Assembly (NCBI GenBank): GCA_025331565.1
Contig: JAFREQ010000043.1
Location: forward strand, 4,163,001 to 4,227,000
Source of the DNA: Holacanthus passer
Lineage: Eukaryota > Chordata > Actinopteri > Pomacanthidae
Direction of reading: 5' to 3'
Length of the DNA stretch: 64,000 bases
The notes below the pieces were generated by a model. It made no database searches. It was not told the origin of the DNA and saw nothing but the letters and a program-made list of their open reading frames with translations. Shown one piece after another: positions 1-54,987 of the stretch (position 1 is the stretch's first letter; each line of letters starts with the position of its first letter). The translations under genes were made by a program, and so were the position numbers.

Positions 1-41914
<41,914 letters not shown>

Positions 41915-41967
41915 CTGAAAATGACGGAAGCACACAGAGGAACAAAGAGGCAGAGTGTAAATGCTTA

Positions 41968-42215
41968 TGTAACAATATTGGCCTGAACTTTAATTTAGTT
42001 GGCTTTACACACAGAGGAGAACAGATACTACTTAAAGGACAGCGATGGTTTTGTAACATTATTGGTGGGAACATTAATTTAGCCGCCTTTATTCTCTCGC
42101 TCACAGAGGAGAAAGGCGAGAGGACACCAATGGGCTTGTAATGATACCGGTCATGATTTTCATTAGTTGCCTTTATGACTCCTTTAATGAGTTTGTACAC
42201 GGGGGTGGATGGAGC
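41968..42215. repeat. Three diverged tandem copies of an 84-85 bp unit
   Basis: Units begin TGTAAC/T at 41968, 42052 and 42137, spacings of 84 and 85 nt. The first about 40 nt of each (TGTAAC-AT-TTGG...TTTAATTTAG-T-GCCTTTA) align well. Units 1 and 2 also share ACAGAGGAGA and GGACA-C-ATGG later in the unit. The repeat sits 54 nt upstream, in transcript sense, of the first grin2b exon in the window. Confidence 0.75.
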
Positions 42216-45200
42216 AAATTCCAGGGACTCAGAGCCGCTGTCCTTAATCTCATCGATCATTTTCATCAATTTGTTTTATTACAGCCCTGTTGGAACAATG
42301 CAATTTCAATGTAACCTGCAAGGTGCTAGATGTTAGACGATGCACACACACACGCCTACCCCAGACGTGCTGTACATAAAACATCCACTAACTAAGCCCC
42401 TTCCTTTGGAGAGGTTAGATCTAAATATGAGAGATACAGAATGTACAGCGAAGCAAACAGCAGTACAGTCAGAGACAGACACTCCAATAAACATCGCTCA
42501 CACACTGATATCCAAGCCTGCGTCTTGCCACCAGTGTTGAAATGGAATATCGAGCCGGACAGAAGAAGAGGAGGAGGTGAGAAATGCGAGTCTAGACAAG
42601 ACTCTGCAGTTCTGCGACGTGAGCTCGTTACTGTTCACGAGTGAGTCAGTGTGGGAGCCCAACTCCAGCATACACAATGTACAGTAGTGTGTTTATGTTC
42701 TGGGATGTTCACGCTTCTAATGGGGCAAATTATATGAATGAGGATGAGTTTGCGTTTCGTGTTCGACTGTTGTATGTGAGGAAAAGAAGTTGTAGCTGAC
42801 AGACAGACAGACAGGCAAGGAGGCAGACAGGCAGGCTGTTGAAATCTCCCAGGCTTCTTAGGACTCTCTCTGTGCTTCGCTCAACATCAAAGGCGAACCT
42901 GCCCCTCTCAGGGGACGCACATGGGTTGATCTGTTACCTTGTTTCTGCATTAATGAGATCAGGGCTACGCCATCGAGGTGGCATGTTCGCAGCTCCAATG
43001 CGCATGTGAAACACTTGCCGAGTGCTCTTTCAAATAATGAGCGTAATGTGCCGCGTCCGTGAGGTTCAAAACATGTCATTATCATCCCGTGCTGCGTGAA
43101 ATATAAATCATCCGATGCCGAGTTCGGTGCAGAGGCCGTGTTTCAAAAATCATGAAATAATGATGCACGCACCAATGTTGTACTTCTGTTTCTCGGCCAA
43201 CTTGAATCCATTTGTTCCTCAACTTTCTATCTCCTCTCTGCCTCTTTCTCTCTCATCCTTCATCCATCTCTATCCATCTCTCCTCTCGCTCCGCCATCCA
43301 ATTTATACCAGTGGAATTACTGCCAGGGCACAGTTATAATTGAATTTCCAGATTCGCGCACTCCCGCTCCCCCCTTTATCCTCTACACAGCACCCCACCA
43401 CCCTGTTTCCCCCCCATTTCCTCTGGCTTCCTCTCTCTATCACTCTCTTTTTAAGAGCAGTATTAATGTACTGTCCAACGCACTCATTCAGAGAGCCAGA
43501 GGTCTGCAGAATCTTCATTAGCCTTTGAGAAAAGTACATGCTAAAAGAAGAGCGAGAGAGCGAAGCAGGAGCCGGGAAAGAGGCAGGGTGAGAGATATGG
43601 CAGTTTAAAAAAAAAATCACTGGAGGGAGCAGGATGAATGATAAGAAACCTTGAATAAACTGAAGTGCTGCAAAACACCTCTTCATTTACAGCAACAATA
43701 ATTAGGATCTGGCCACATTATCACCTCTATTGGCACAAGGTGATCGATTAGTGAGTATTAAAATTCCCAGAGGGGGGAGCGAGGCCAGCGAGTCAGTCAG
43801 CCAGACGCAGGAAGCCAGCCAGCAAGGCTTTGAATACGCTTCTGAGCCGGTCACCGTCTTCGCTGTGGATCCACGGCTGACGTCAGTCGCTGGCTACTGT
43901 ACACAGACAACAATACACTACACCAGCACACAATACAGCAGGATGAATGGCCGGCGGAGACAGGGGAGAGAGAGATGGAGTGATACGGCGAGAGGCAGGA
44001 AAAGAGCAGATAAAAACCGTAGAGGAGGGAGGAGATGAGAGAAAAGAGAAAACAGAGGGAAACTAAAGGGAGAGAAAGGAATTAAGCAAGCGGGAATAAA
44101 GGATAGAGATGTAGAAAAAAGCAGCGAGGATGTAGCTGAGATTTGAAGCCTCCGGAGGGACGGAGGACAATGTGGTGACAATAGGATGAATGGAGAGGAA
44201 GAGGGCAGGCTGGCAGACGGCTGTGATCCTGTGTGGAGCGAGTGAAGGGGCAGGAAGCCAGGAGTTGGTGGAGGAGCGGGCAAACGGAGGTGTGTGTGCG
44301 TGCGTGGTCGTGCGCGCGTGTGTCAGCCAGTCAGCCAGCCATTTAGGCTGGAGGAGGCTAAGCCTGAGTTGTTCAGCCACAGAGGACTGCTGCTGTCAGA
44401 GAGAGCGAGAGAGAGACGGGACGCATGTGTGCCCTCCTCTACGGGAAATGTGTGTGTGTGTGTGTGTGTGTGGAGGATAGAGACATATCAGTATCTGTGT
44501 GGCATTCAGTGTGTGTGTTTATGTGTCTGTATGTATCAATGTGTGTGTTAGGGCCTCAGATTTTGCCCATGTATGCCTGCATGTCCGTAATTGTCTAGAT
44601 TTGGCCTCAGCAGGTTTGTCTTTAACTTATGTGTGTGTTTCTGTGTGTGTGTGTGTGTGTAGCCCACGCTTGACAGGCCTTGGTCTGCCAGAGTGGCCGG
44701 CTCTGCCCCAGAGCCTCCAAATGAGTGCACTCACACACTCCTGGAGCAGTTATTTGACTTAGAGGGGAGAGAGAGTCAATAACTCAGGTATTTCAATTAC
44801 ACACACAGGGGCACATCAGTGAGTGCAAAAGAAATAGACCCACTTCCAATCTTGCTCTGGAATATGCACACACACACGCAACTACACACGTATGCACAAA
44901 TTTGAATGGCTTTAAACACAGACACTGACATCCCCACACACGGACACATATTTGTATGCAGGCTCGCAAACACACACATAGGTAGCCGCATTCAAAGCCC
45001 TCAAATAGAAAGCCACACTTAAACACACACAACACAAAATGACAAATCAACACTGCAATACTGGGGTGTTGGTAGAGACACAAACATTCATACACACACC
45101 ACACAACGTAACGACCCGATAAAACAACGCGAGGCGCGCCACTAAACTCTTAAGTGTATTGTAAAGTGATCACATAAAGTAAATGCAGGGGAAGATGGGA

Positions 45201-47338
45201 ACACACTGGCAGGTCAAGTGTACACACACATTTGCACACTCTGTACATGCTGAGTTCAGATGTAACCACAGGAAACACTACCATACAGTATAACACTCTG
45301 TGCCTTTGTTCGAGCCGCAGAAACTGTGAGTGTGTTCTCAGTGTGACTGACGGCTGACAGACCCAGTCATTTACATCAAACTATACAATAACACCAAAGA
45401 ATACATTAATGTCAGAAACACACTGCTCATGTCAGGTGGTGCTAAGCTAGTAAGGCTCACTGGTAAAGCAAAGCAGCACATTTTCCAAGGTAGACACAAA
45501 TAGTGGCAAGATTTAAATCCTGTATTGCCCCAATAAAGATGCAAAACAAATATTTAATTATTAGTAAGTAACTATGCAGCAACTACATCATCAGTTACAT
45601 GTTTGTTACTGTTGTATTTGTGCATCCTGATATGAATATCTGCTGTGGGGTTAGTTAGTACTGATGTAATGTGGATTTGAAAGATTTTATGGCTTATTTT
45701 TATGTCTGGGTTTTTAACACCTTGAGACTAAGTAAGTGTTTTCTATTTAATATGTTATCCCTTGGATTCAATGTGTTTTGTAGATGAATAAATCCTCATG
45801 GGTCCACCCAGAACCTGAGCCAGACTGGGTCCAAAGTCAGTCTAATTTTATAGCCAATGTAAAAAAAAAACCTATAATGTATTTTGGGAATTTGATTCAC
45901 AGATATTAAATTGGTTAGAAAATTGTTATCTTATTGCTCAGTTGGCTACATTATGTTATTGTTCTGCTTTATTGGAGGTGAAAATATGACTTTCAATGAT
46001 TTCTATAAATTAGTCTTTGAAGCCTATAGATGAATTATTTTCTGAATTAGTTTCTATGTCTTTACAATAGTTCTAAGGAAATTGTTATTATACAGCTGCT
46101 CTTTTCGATCCCATGGCTGCTTGTTAATTGATAACACATCCTGCTGCTGTTGGTGTTTCTCTTCTCTCTCTATTAGGGTTTGTTTGGGTCGAATGCATTT
46201 TGGATCAGGTCCAATTATTCTCGGGTCTATTTAGATTGAGTAAAACAGATGATCTCTAGTTTTTAAATCCTTATTGATGTACATCGGGTTCAGGTGCTTT
46301 TTGGACCAGTGAAGACCTCTTATAAATAGTTGTGGGATAACACATAAGAAAAGGGGCAAACCCTCAACCTCTGTGGCATGTGTCATTTTTAGATACCTGC
46401 TTGGATCTGACTGGATTATATCACATGCTGCATGATTGCCTATCCTGAAACACATATAAGATACTACCACAAAAAGTACAATGTTGCTACTCCATTAGCA
46501 ACAATATTGATTTCAAAACATTTTTAATAAACCTTAACTGCACTGTATACTAGAGGTGGCGGGAAAAAAAATAATTCTTAGATGCATCCTGATTCACTTT
46601 TGAAAGATTATGTCTTGATGTAGAAAAGCATATAATCGGAAATTAAAAACCCAATTCTTGACATTGAAGTTGAACAGCCTGTTGTAGTTGCTACCAACCA
46701 GAGAAGTCACACAGTGAGACAAAATAAATCATGTATAGAAATCAAAAAATGTGATGCGGCAATAATCATTTCATAATCATATCACAGCCCTCTAAATCGC
46801 AATCGAATTGAGGTGTGAGACGCCTTGAGATTCACACCCCTGCTGTATACCATACACTGTAGGTAGTTTTTCTTTGTGAGGAAGTCGCAAGGAGGCAAAG
46901 ACAGAAAGAAACAGTGCGAGTGGAAGAGAGACAAAGACTGAGATAGAAAGGTAGAGCAAGCCAGAGAGAGATGATGGTGTCTGTTGCTGGGAGGTTTTTG
47001 GCAATGCATATTTCTATCCTTCCTATAAAGGCTCCTTTGAACTTGAGCGAGGGGAGGGGGGGTGGGGGGGGGGTGCTATTGACTGCTGCTGCACTGCCTG
47101 ATGGAAAGAGAAGCCAGCCAGAGAGAGAGAGAGAGAGAGTGGGTGAGCGAGACAGAGGGAACAAGGATGGAGGGATGAAAAAAAGAGAACAGGAGTGGGA
47201 GGCAGGAGGAAAGAGGGAACAGCTGGCCTTCACTTGAATATAGTGAATTTAAAAGACAGTGGGCTGGAGATATAAACTCACCACAGCCACAGGCATTCAC
47301 TCACACACACAGACACACAGTAGAGATGATGCAGGGGA

Positions 47339-47344
<6 letters not shown>

Positions 47345-47368
<24 letters not shown>
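47345..47368. repeat. (CA)n microsatellite
   Basis: 12 CA units after a GCGC stretch. A second CA run lies at 47518-47536. Confidence 0.9.
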
Positions 47369-47369
<1 letters not shown>

Positions 47370-49156
47370 GTAAGTGCTCAAGCTCGTTCTTTTCTGATAA
47401 AGCCTTCGAGCACAAGCCGCCATCGCCAATGTGCGCTGAAATTACATATTGATGACAAGCCCTCCTCTCCGCTCCCCCGTCGTTCCTCTCTGTACCTCAT
47501 TCGCTTTCTGTCGCGGCACACACACACACACACACACGTACGCACTTATCATCTCTACCTCAATTAAACCTCCCCTCACACCACGTTTCTCTTTTTCCCT
47601 CTACTTCGCTCCTTCTCGTGCCTCATCATCACATTTCTTATCATGGAAGCCTACTTATCTTTAATCAAACACATACAAGCTTAATCAGCTTGCACATTTG
47701 TCAGACCATCATCTAATTAACAGTGACCTTATTTTAAGTACTTTTTGAACCTTAATTAAAAAAAAAGCACAGGTCTTCATTAAAAATATTTGACTAATTT
47801 TGCCTCGACATGATTTTGATTGCGACGTGGCCACGCCGGCACAGCCACCGCACCCTTCGCGGAGGAACAGAAGGAAAAGACAGAAACAAAAATCCAAAAA
47901 GAAAACTGCGAGGAGCAAATTAAACTGGGCGAGAGACACAACGCTGGAGAGAGCGTTTTGTTTGACTTCTCGACATAGTCGCGTCTGAATGGAAGTTAAT
48001 GCCACTTAACACTCAGAAACAGGCACAGACACACCAATGCACAGATCGTTTCTCTCTGGCCCATTTCTGCTCTAAGTTTAGCAGACGACCCACCAAGGGG
48101 CCTCTGCAGTCTGATGCTTTTCCTGCTGCTGCTCTTGTTTGTCCCCTGGTCCTTGTAGAATAGTAATAGTTCTTTCTCTCTGTGTGTGTCTGTGTCTGGT
48201 AGAGTTAGGCTAAGGAGGCTAAATAGGGTGGCTGCAGGGGAGGGGAGAATATATGGACCTAGTCAGGCTTTTAGGCCGGCGTGTTTGTCTCTGGAAATGT
48301 ATAGTGAGGATAAGTGATAAATAATAAGTGAGAGTGAGGGTTTAGCCCATGTACGACTAAATCTTCATCATCATCATTATTCATCCTCAGACATAAGAGA
48401 AAATATTGTGGACATACGCGGCTTAAAGACTTTGGAAGATGGTTTTTAGCCTTTTAAAAAGCAAGAGCAAAGGTGTAAGTAATGAATTAACCGTGTTTGT
48501 CTGCTCTAACTTGCTCTAAATGCCTGACTACTTAGCTGACTTAGTCTTAGTCAACCCATAGACTATTGATTGTGATTATCCATGACTCACAAAACACACA
48601 TTGGTTAGTCCTCATCCTTAAAGTGAAACACACTATTTGAAAATACAAACAAATCATAAATCTAACCTCGGTCTCACTTGTCCAAGTATGTGAGCTATGC
48701 AACTGAACATCATCATCATGTCAGAATGAAAAAACTGTCGGATCTTCCATCTTTATTTCCATGTCTGCTGCATCACCTACAGGTGCAGATACTGACTTTT
48801 GCAGCTTTCGCCTCGGCCTTTTAGCATCATGTACATGGCTATCAAGCGCATATTTAAGATCATATTTAAGACAGTTACAGGGCTCTTGTTTTAAAATGAG
48901 TAAAGCTGGAAACATTGAAAAGTCTGCCGGAGACAACGCTTTCTAATAACAGCCGATGAAATCTGCCAGCTAGTTGTAATTTCAGCTGACAAAAATCAAA
49001 AGTTGTTGACTAGAAATCAACAACCTGTTGTTTAAAAAAATGAACAAATTCAAGTGGTAAATCTGTCACTGTTGTCATTGTAAGCTGCCATGTAAGAAGC
49101 AAAAGCTGGACAGTCGTAGCAGGAGTAACTAAGGTTGGTAGGTCTAAGAAAATTGA

Positions 49157-49238
49157 GGTAGCGTGGCCGAGCGGTCTAAGGCGCTGGATTAAGGCTCCAG
49201 TCTCTTCGGGGGCGTGGGTTCGAATCCCACTGCTGCCA
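49157..49238 (+). tRNA. tRNA-Leu (anticodon AAG)
   Basis: This is an 82-nt cloverleaf. The acceptor arm GGTAGCG pairs with TGCTGCC (with G-T wobbles), and discriminator A is at 49238. Box A is the GTGGCCGAGCGG region. The anticodon stem is CTGGA/TCCAG with loop TTAAGGC, giving AAG. There is a class II variable arm (TCTCTTCGGGGG), and the T-arm GTGGGTTCGAATCCCAC holds an intact box B. It matches the vertebrate tRNA-Leu consensus as I remember it apart from about one acceptor base, so it looks functional. A TTTTT Pol III terminator follows at 49246-49250. No CCA is encoded. Confidence 0.93.
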
Positions 49239-49245
49239 CATAGTA

Positions 49246-49250
49246 TTTTT
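49246..49250 (+). terminator. Pol III T-run terminator of the tRNA-Leu gene
   Basis: Five T residues start 8 nt after the discriminator base. This is the usual simple RNA polymerase III stop. Confidence 0.75.
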
Positions 49251-49295
49251 GTAAATTTCCCCGTGGTGGGACTAATAAAGGAATATCTTAAATAG
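49251..49295 (+). repeat. LINE-like 3' tail fragment next to the tRNA
   Basis: The segment reads GTAAATTTCCCC, then GTGGGACTAATAAAGG and AATATCTTA. It resembles the 3' ends of L2-type fish LINEs, which end with a TTTCCCC...GGGA..AATAAAG core and a short ATCT or TCTTA repeat. The resemblance is from memory and the segment is short. Confidence 0.5.
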
Positions 49296-51351
49296 TCAGT
49301 GACTTCATGTTCCTCATGTCCCTCTGCACAGCCAAAAACTAGACATGCTCATCCTGGTTACAACTCACAAGCTCAGTTTTTTTTCCACAAGATTAAAGAC
49401 TGGAAAACACTGGAGAAGGACGTGGGATTATTCAGTAAACATCCAAAGGATAAATTGACTGACCTTGTCATTAAAATGACTTAGATGATAAAATGAAGCA
49501 ACAGGTGGAGAACAGGCCTCAATGAAGTGGAGAATTATCAAATATCTGATGCACAACCTGCTTGAATTACCAGGACCACAGTGACCAAATCAAAGATTTA
49601 ACAGATTCCTTTCTCCGAGAAGAATAAAGCCTCACAGTCCTAATGCAGAACACAGATTTAACCTTATTAAGAGTCACATCAAACTCCAAAGCTTCCAGAT
49701 TAAATAGACTGTCAGTTTATAAAATCATTTTTGTTTTATTTTATTTCAACTGTCTTGTTTTCAACTAAGCAACTCTCACAAAGAGAGTTTTCAATGTTCT
49801 CCCGCAGTCTAGAGGGAGGAGAAGTCACTGGGTTGCGAGAGGAAGCGGGGACAGTGAAGACGCTGAGGTTCACGAGGACCGCAGACTGTCCCAAGGCGAC
49901 TGTAAAGTGGTTTAGGGAGTCAGGGAGGTGAGCACGCTTCTGTAGGCAGACATCTTTCTTCCTGTCCCTTGCTCCGAGCCGAGGGGAGGAGGGGAAAGGT
50001 GGCGGAGGGTTGAGCGGGAGGGAAGAGAGACGGAGAGAAGTGGCGGGGAGCGAGGGAGTGAGGAGGGGGGTGGGCAGTAAGGTCCAGATGAGGGATGTTA
50101 TTAATCCATTTATTCCCCCTCCACTCTCTCCGTCTGTCCTCTGCTATCTCTTCCACTCCTGTCATATCTGCTGATTTCAATCTCCTGCGCCAGCTCGCCC
50201 TCAACTCTCGGCTCTCCATCTCTCCCCCTATTATCCCCCCTCTCTCCCTCCTTTGCTCCCTCCTGCTCGCCTTCCTTCCTCCTTCCCCCTCTCCATTCTT
50301 TGACAACTTCTGGAACTTTTCCCTTCCTTCTCGCCTCAGTCCCTCTCTCCTTCTGTTGCTTTCTCCCTCCTTCCCTCTCTCCATCTATCATGCATCCCAG
50401 GGTGCACCTGGGCTGCGCTGGCGGTTGTAGGCCCGGAGCCATCATCATGCTGGGGCAGCTTCTCGCCACTTCACACTATGAAAACTGAATTCCCTCTCTC
50501 TCACACACACACACACAAACACACACATTCTCATCTCACACGGATCCGCTGTCAGGGATTCGGCACCTCACCTCACCCGCAATTTTACAGTTTATCTACG
50601 GTACATTTGTACATGCTACGGTGGCAAAGCGAGGGTCCAGGTCAACATTTACCCCGTCTTCAGCTTGTAGAGACGAGTAAAACATGCAACCATTCAATCT
50701 TCAGAGGGAAGAGAAAACACAAGGCCTGCACTGTATTCAGATCATGTGCTGGTATCCACACACACCATAACACTGATACAGATGTTTGTTTTGGCTAATA
50801 TAAAGTATAGACATTTAAAGAATGAGCGAGTGAAAAAGGCTGAAAGAGACACAGCTTACTGATTATACGTCTGCTCTGTGCGATCAAGGCGTCAACGGAT
50901 GCTTTATTCGACGGAGCTGCGTGAAAAATGAAAGCAGTGCAGGTGGGAAAGGAGTGATATACAGCAAGAACTAACTGTGTGTGATGGTGTGAACTGCACT
51001 CATCCATGCTGCTGATCTACTGTTAACAAGGCATATAATTTATCTAATCACCGAGCAGCCTGCACGTTGGTACTGCAAACAAGCTCGGACAAACTGTCAA
51101 TATTAAGAAAGTAAAGAAAGGAATAACTCTGTATTACATTTGCCAAATTTTCAAGAGGAGACAAAAATTTAAAAATTTGCTGTGGACAGCATTTCAGAAC
51201 ATTTATAAAGTTTCCCTTGACTCAATAACTCGCAAAAACTCTGAATTTTTAAAGGGAGTCTGGCTGATTTGCTGCCACCTTGAAATTACTCAAGTGCAGG
51301 TTTTAGGACAGAGCTCTGATCTCAGTGAGGATAATGACAGCCCGTTTAAAA

Positions 51352-51641
51352 TACCAGGTGTAAAGGCAAAGGCAAGATCGGATAGTTTATTTTCACCATA
51401 TCCGGATACAGAACCCACTTTAATACCAGGTGTAAATGGGGTGTCAGCAGCCAGACCACCCTCTCTATCTCTGTTCTCCCTCCTCCTCACCTCTCCAATG
51501 CCATCTCTCCCAAAACAAAGACCACCCTCTCTATCTCCCTCCTCTTTTATCTCCACCCCTCTCCCCATCCCCTCCACTTTACATTTACATTTCAGGCATT
51601 TAGCCAGCGCTCTCATCCACAGTGACTTAACAAGTGCAACT
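51352..51641 (+). repeat. Two short fish repeats: direct repeat pair and ACATTTACATTT element fragment
   Basis: TACCAGGTGTAAA occurs at 51352-51364 and 51424-51436, 72 nt apart and with similar flanks, around a TATCCGGATA palindrome. Further on, 51578-51641 contains ACATTTACATTTCAGGCATTTAGCCAGCGCTCTCATCCA, a diverged copy of a very common teleost repeat with core GGCATTTAGCAGACGCT. Both sit inside a 204-codon plus-strand ORF, which argues that the ORF is fortuitous. Confidence 0.6.
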
Positions 51642-54600
51642 GCAGAAATAAGCCTGGAGTCCTCGTCCTCCGCCACCTCAAGAAGCGGGGGGCTCGGAGG
51701 TCGACACCTCAGCGGCTCGATGACAGATGTAACAAATGTTCTGTATCACCGGGATGATGAGAGAAAGAAATTACTAGGAGGCGCGTGCTAAAGAGAAAAC
51801 TGAGAGAGGTTTATGTGTTCCCTCTCTCTTAATCGCTTCAGCCCTCTCTCATCTGTGATTCAGACAGACTACTCCGTCTCTGTCTCCGCTACCCCATCCC
51901 TCACTGGTAAGGCTCCCCTGCTGAGGACTCCTTTCATTCACTGTGATGAAAATTAAAATTCAAATCTGCTTTATTGGCGTGACAGTGGCGGGGGGTTGTC
52001 TCCACAACAGAACATGTTAGAAGACGGGCTAAGACAATAAGTCAATCTGTATGCTTCTCTTCTCCCACCACACACGCTCCAGTCCTCCCTCCCTGACTAA
52101 CTAACCCTGTTTTTGCTGCTTAAAGCCGTGCACAAGCACTTAAAACCCTCCTCTCCTCTGCACGCCGCCCTTCCTGCCTCTCACAGCCTCTTAAGACACT
52201 AATGCAAAGAGACACTCCCTCATTATGTCACCGTCAGATCCGCTCTTGGTGTGCGCTTGTGGTTACCTGTGTGCACACCTGTGTGTGTGTGTGTGTGTTT
52301 GTCCTCATTAAAAGAAAGTGGAGCCAGTGATGCTTCAAAAAAGGAAAAGAGAGCCAGTGTTGCATGTTTCCAAAGATGTGAGAGGTTGTTCAGATTCAGG
52401 ACAGATGGAGCCAAAACCTGCCACTGGACTTATGAATAATCCTGTTATTATAAATTCAAAATGTATTTAATTAGTATGTCCATAATTAAAATCAGTTAAA
52501 ATCCTTTTCATGAAATCAACCCCGTTTTTGATTGTATTTATTGCTTGCATTTTTTCAGCAAGTTCAAAGTATTTACCTTCTGTTGATCTCTACATATACA
52601 TATAGTGATTCTTAGTGTTAGTGGTGGAGTCCGCCACTCCTGCCCAGGACTCAGATTCCTTTCACACATATGACAGATTCCCAGGAAACCATGCAACATG
52701 TGATCTAGCACCATTTCTCACTGTTCACTCTCTTACAGCCGTATCAGAGCTGTATTAAGTGACTGCTATTGAAAACCAAACATTTCCTACCGCGGCTGTT
52801 TCACATTAAAAGCATTCAACTGCTGAAACACGGGTTTTATTGTGAAGCAGTCGCATTAATGAAGCCGTTCTGCTGTGTTCAAAACTGCTCGTCTATTTTC
52901 TCCTTTTGCAAATTATGTTATATTGTGCTGCCCATGGACCATTTCCAATCAATTTTGGGAACAATGCCGCTATGCCAGATTAAGTCAACAGCTTTTTTTT
53001 TTTTTTAAAATTTAACAAAGCAATAATAGCAGTTTTTATTTGTTTTTGGTGTCTATTGGTCAGGGTGTGAAGGGCAAAGATCTGGTCTTTTGCTCAATAA
53101 TGTGGTGTAAAACCAATCTGTCTGAGTCTGAACAGTTGTTTGGGTCAAATATATTTCTGTATTTGTTCCAGATATCACTGAAACATCATGTTTAGAATAG
53201 GATTAAATAGTTCAACATTTACTTAACCGACTGCTTCTAACCTTTTGCCTCTTTTTGACTTTTACTTTTGATGATGCTATGACACTTGATGCAAACTTTC
53301 CAGGAGCACATATCGGCCGTGTAACTCATCTGAGCTGAGAAATCAGTTCCCTCTCTTTTCTCTATAATCACCTCATTTCAAGATCTCAGGTAAGTCAGCT
53401 GATCAAAATGTGAGGCACTTCCATTATTTTATTTATTAGTATATTGTCCAAGTGGTAGCAGTTGTTTCTTGTCCACAGCCACTGTAGCACTCAGTTTCAT
53501 TTTCTTCTTCCACGGTCTACAGGTTTACATGCACACGTCTGTACTTGAGAAGCCGTGTTGGGAACAATATTTAATGTCCTGTGTTCTATTGTGCATGTAG
53601 ACGCTGCAGACATATGTTTACATACAGGGGCTTTCTGATGCACACAGGCATGCAAGCAAAAAGGGTTTCTTCTGGGTGTTTTATTTTTTCTGTCTGCAGA
53701 CGCTGTAAATGCATAAATGTAAAGTATACAGCATGTGTGAGTACATGTGTAGATGGCTATGAGTGCTTTGGTGCATGCACAACTGTTTGCATATATATAG
53801 TATGTGTGTGGGTGGATACAGATAGAGATATATATACCTGTTTATTATTTCCATTTTCATTGTTTTTTGTGGTTTGTTGATGTAATGAAGTCCCTAAAGA
53901 TGTTTATGAGGTACAGTCAAGTGAACTGTTACGCACCAACCTGTGGATATACTCATGTGACAACTCAAAGAAATAATCACAAAAAACAACTAAAGATGAA
54001 ATAACTACTTTCATCTTCTAACATTTGCTGCCCTTATTTCTTCGCTCCATATCTCCGTCTCTCTCTTTCATACACACACACACACACACTGTAACACATG
54101 TGTGTGGCCCGTCTTCCCTCTCCCTCTGCGTGCTGCCGTGACAGGCGTCCTCTGTGGCTGCCAAAGCTTTTTAACCACAACAATATCTAAATGGCACACA
54201 ATGGCCCATTAGAGTCATCAAGCCGTTAAACCAGCAACCGGCAACCTTCAGCCTGGCAATTAAGAATATTTCATTCACCCTCCCACCCTTGCACACACAT
54301 ACACATACACACACACACACAAACACATAGACACACACTCCACCCATCCATTATTCTCTTCCTGTCTCTCATCCACGTGCTCCCTCTCTCTTTCATCTCT
54401 TCCTTCTCTTCTGTTTCACCCGTCCTCTCACCCTCTCTTTAGCACGTGCACTCACTCACGTGCACGTTACCTCACACAAATCCTCTCTCTCTCTCGCCCT
54501 ACAACAGTGGCCCACAATCGGTGTCACAATCGATGAACAGATTTCACACCGCTGGACACGGCATTTACAAAGAACCAGATGAAATGAAAAGAAGGAGCAG

Positions 54601-54987
54601 GCCAAGATAATAAGGAGGACAGAGAGACAAGGTTCAGCTCGCTGCTGTCATGTGCTGTGTCAATAGTAAGTGGATACAGCGGTCGCATAAGCACATCAGA
54701 CCTGCGGAGGTACTACAGGACGCGGGGGAAGAGAATAAAAAGAGAGCCCACTCTGTGGTGGGGCACGCTGCTCATCCAACACTCACACCGTCACGCCAAT
54801 AATGTTCACCTCTGAACCTTTCAACTGAGGGTGAAAAGAAAAGGAGAGGGACAGTGGGACACATGAAAAGACTGCTGAGATTCATGCATTTTTTCATACA
54901 TTTTTTTTAATTGTGAGCTGAGCATATTGTGAATTTTCACATCCAAGAGAATTTTCTTAATTTTGGATTTTCTACCAGATCAGACTC

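Noticed and set aside
48721..48936. 71-codon minus-strand ORF with K-R-P-R-R-K and I-K-M-E-D
   Set aside because: It looks somewhat protein-like, but there is no homologue I can name and no splice context. Not strong enough to call.
51177..51791. 204-codon plus-strand ORF
   Set aside because: It contains two known types of fish repeat and a C/T-rich stretch, has no recognisable domain and no flanking splice pattern.
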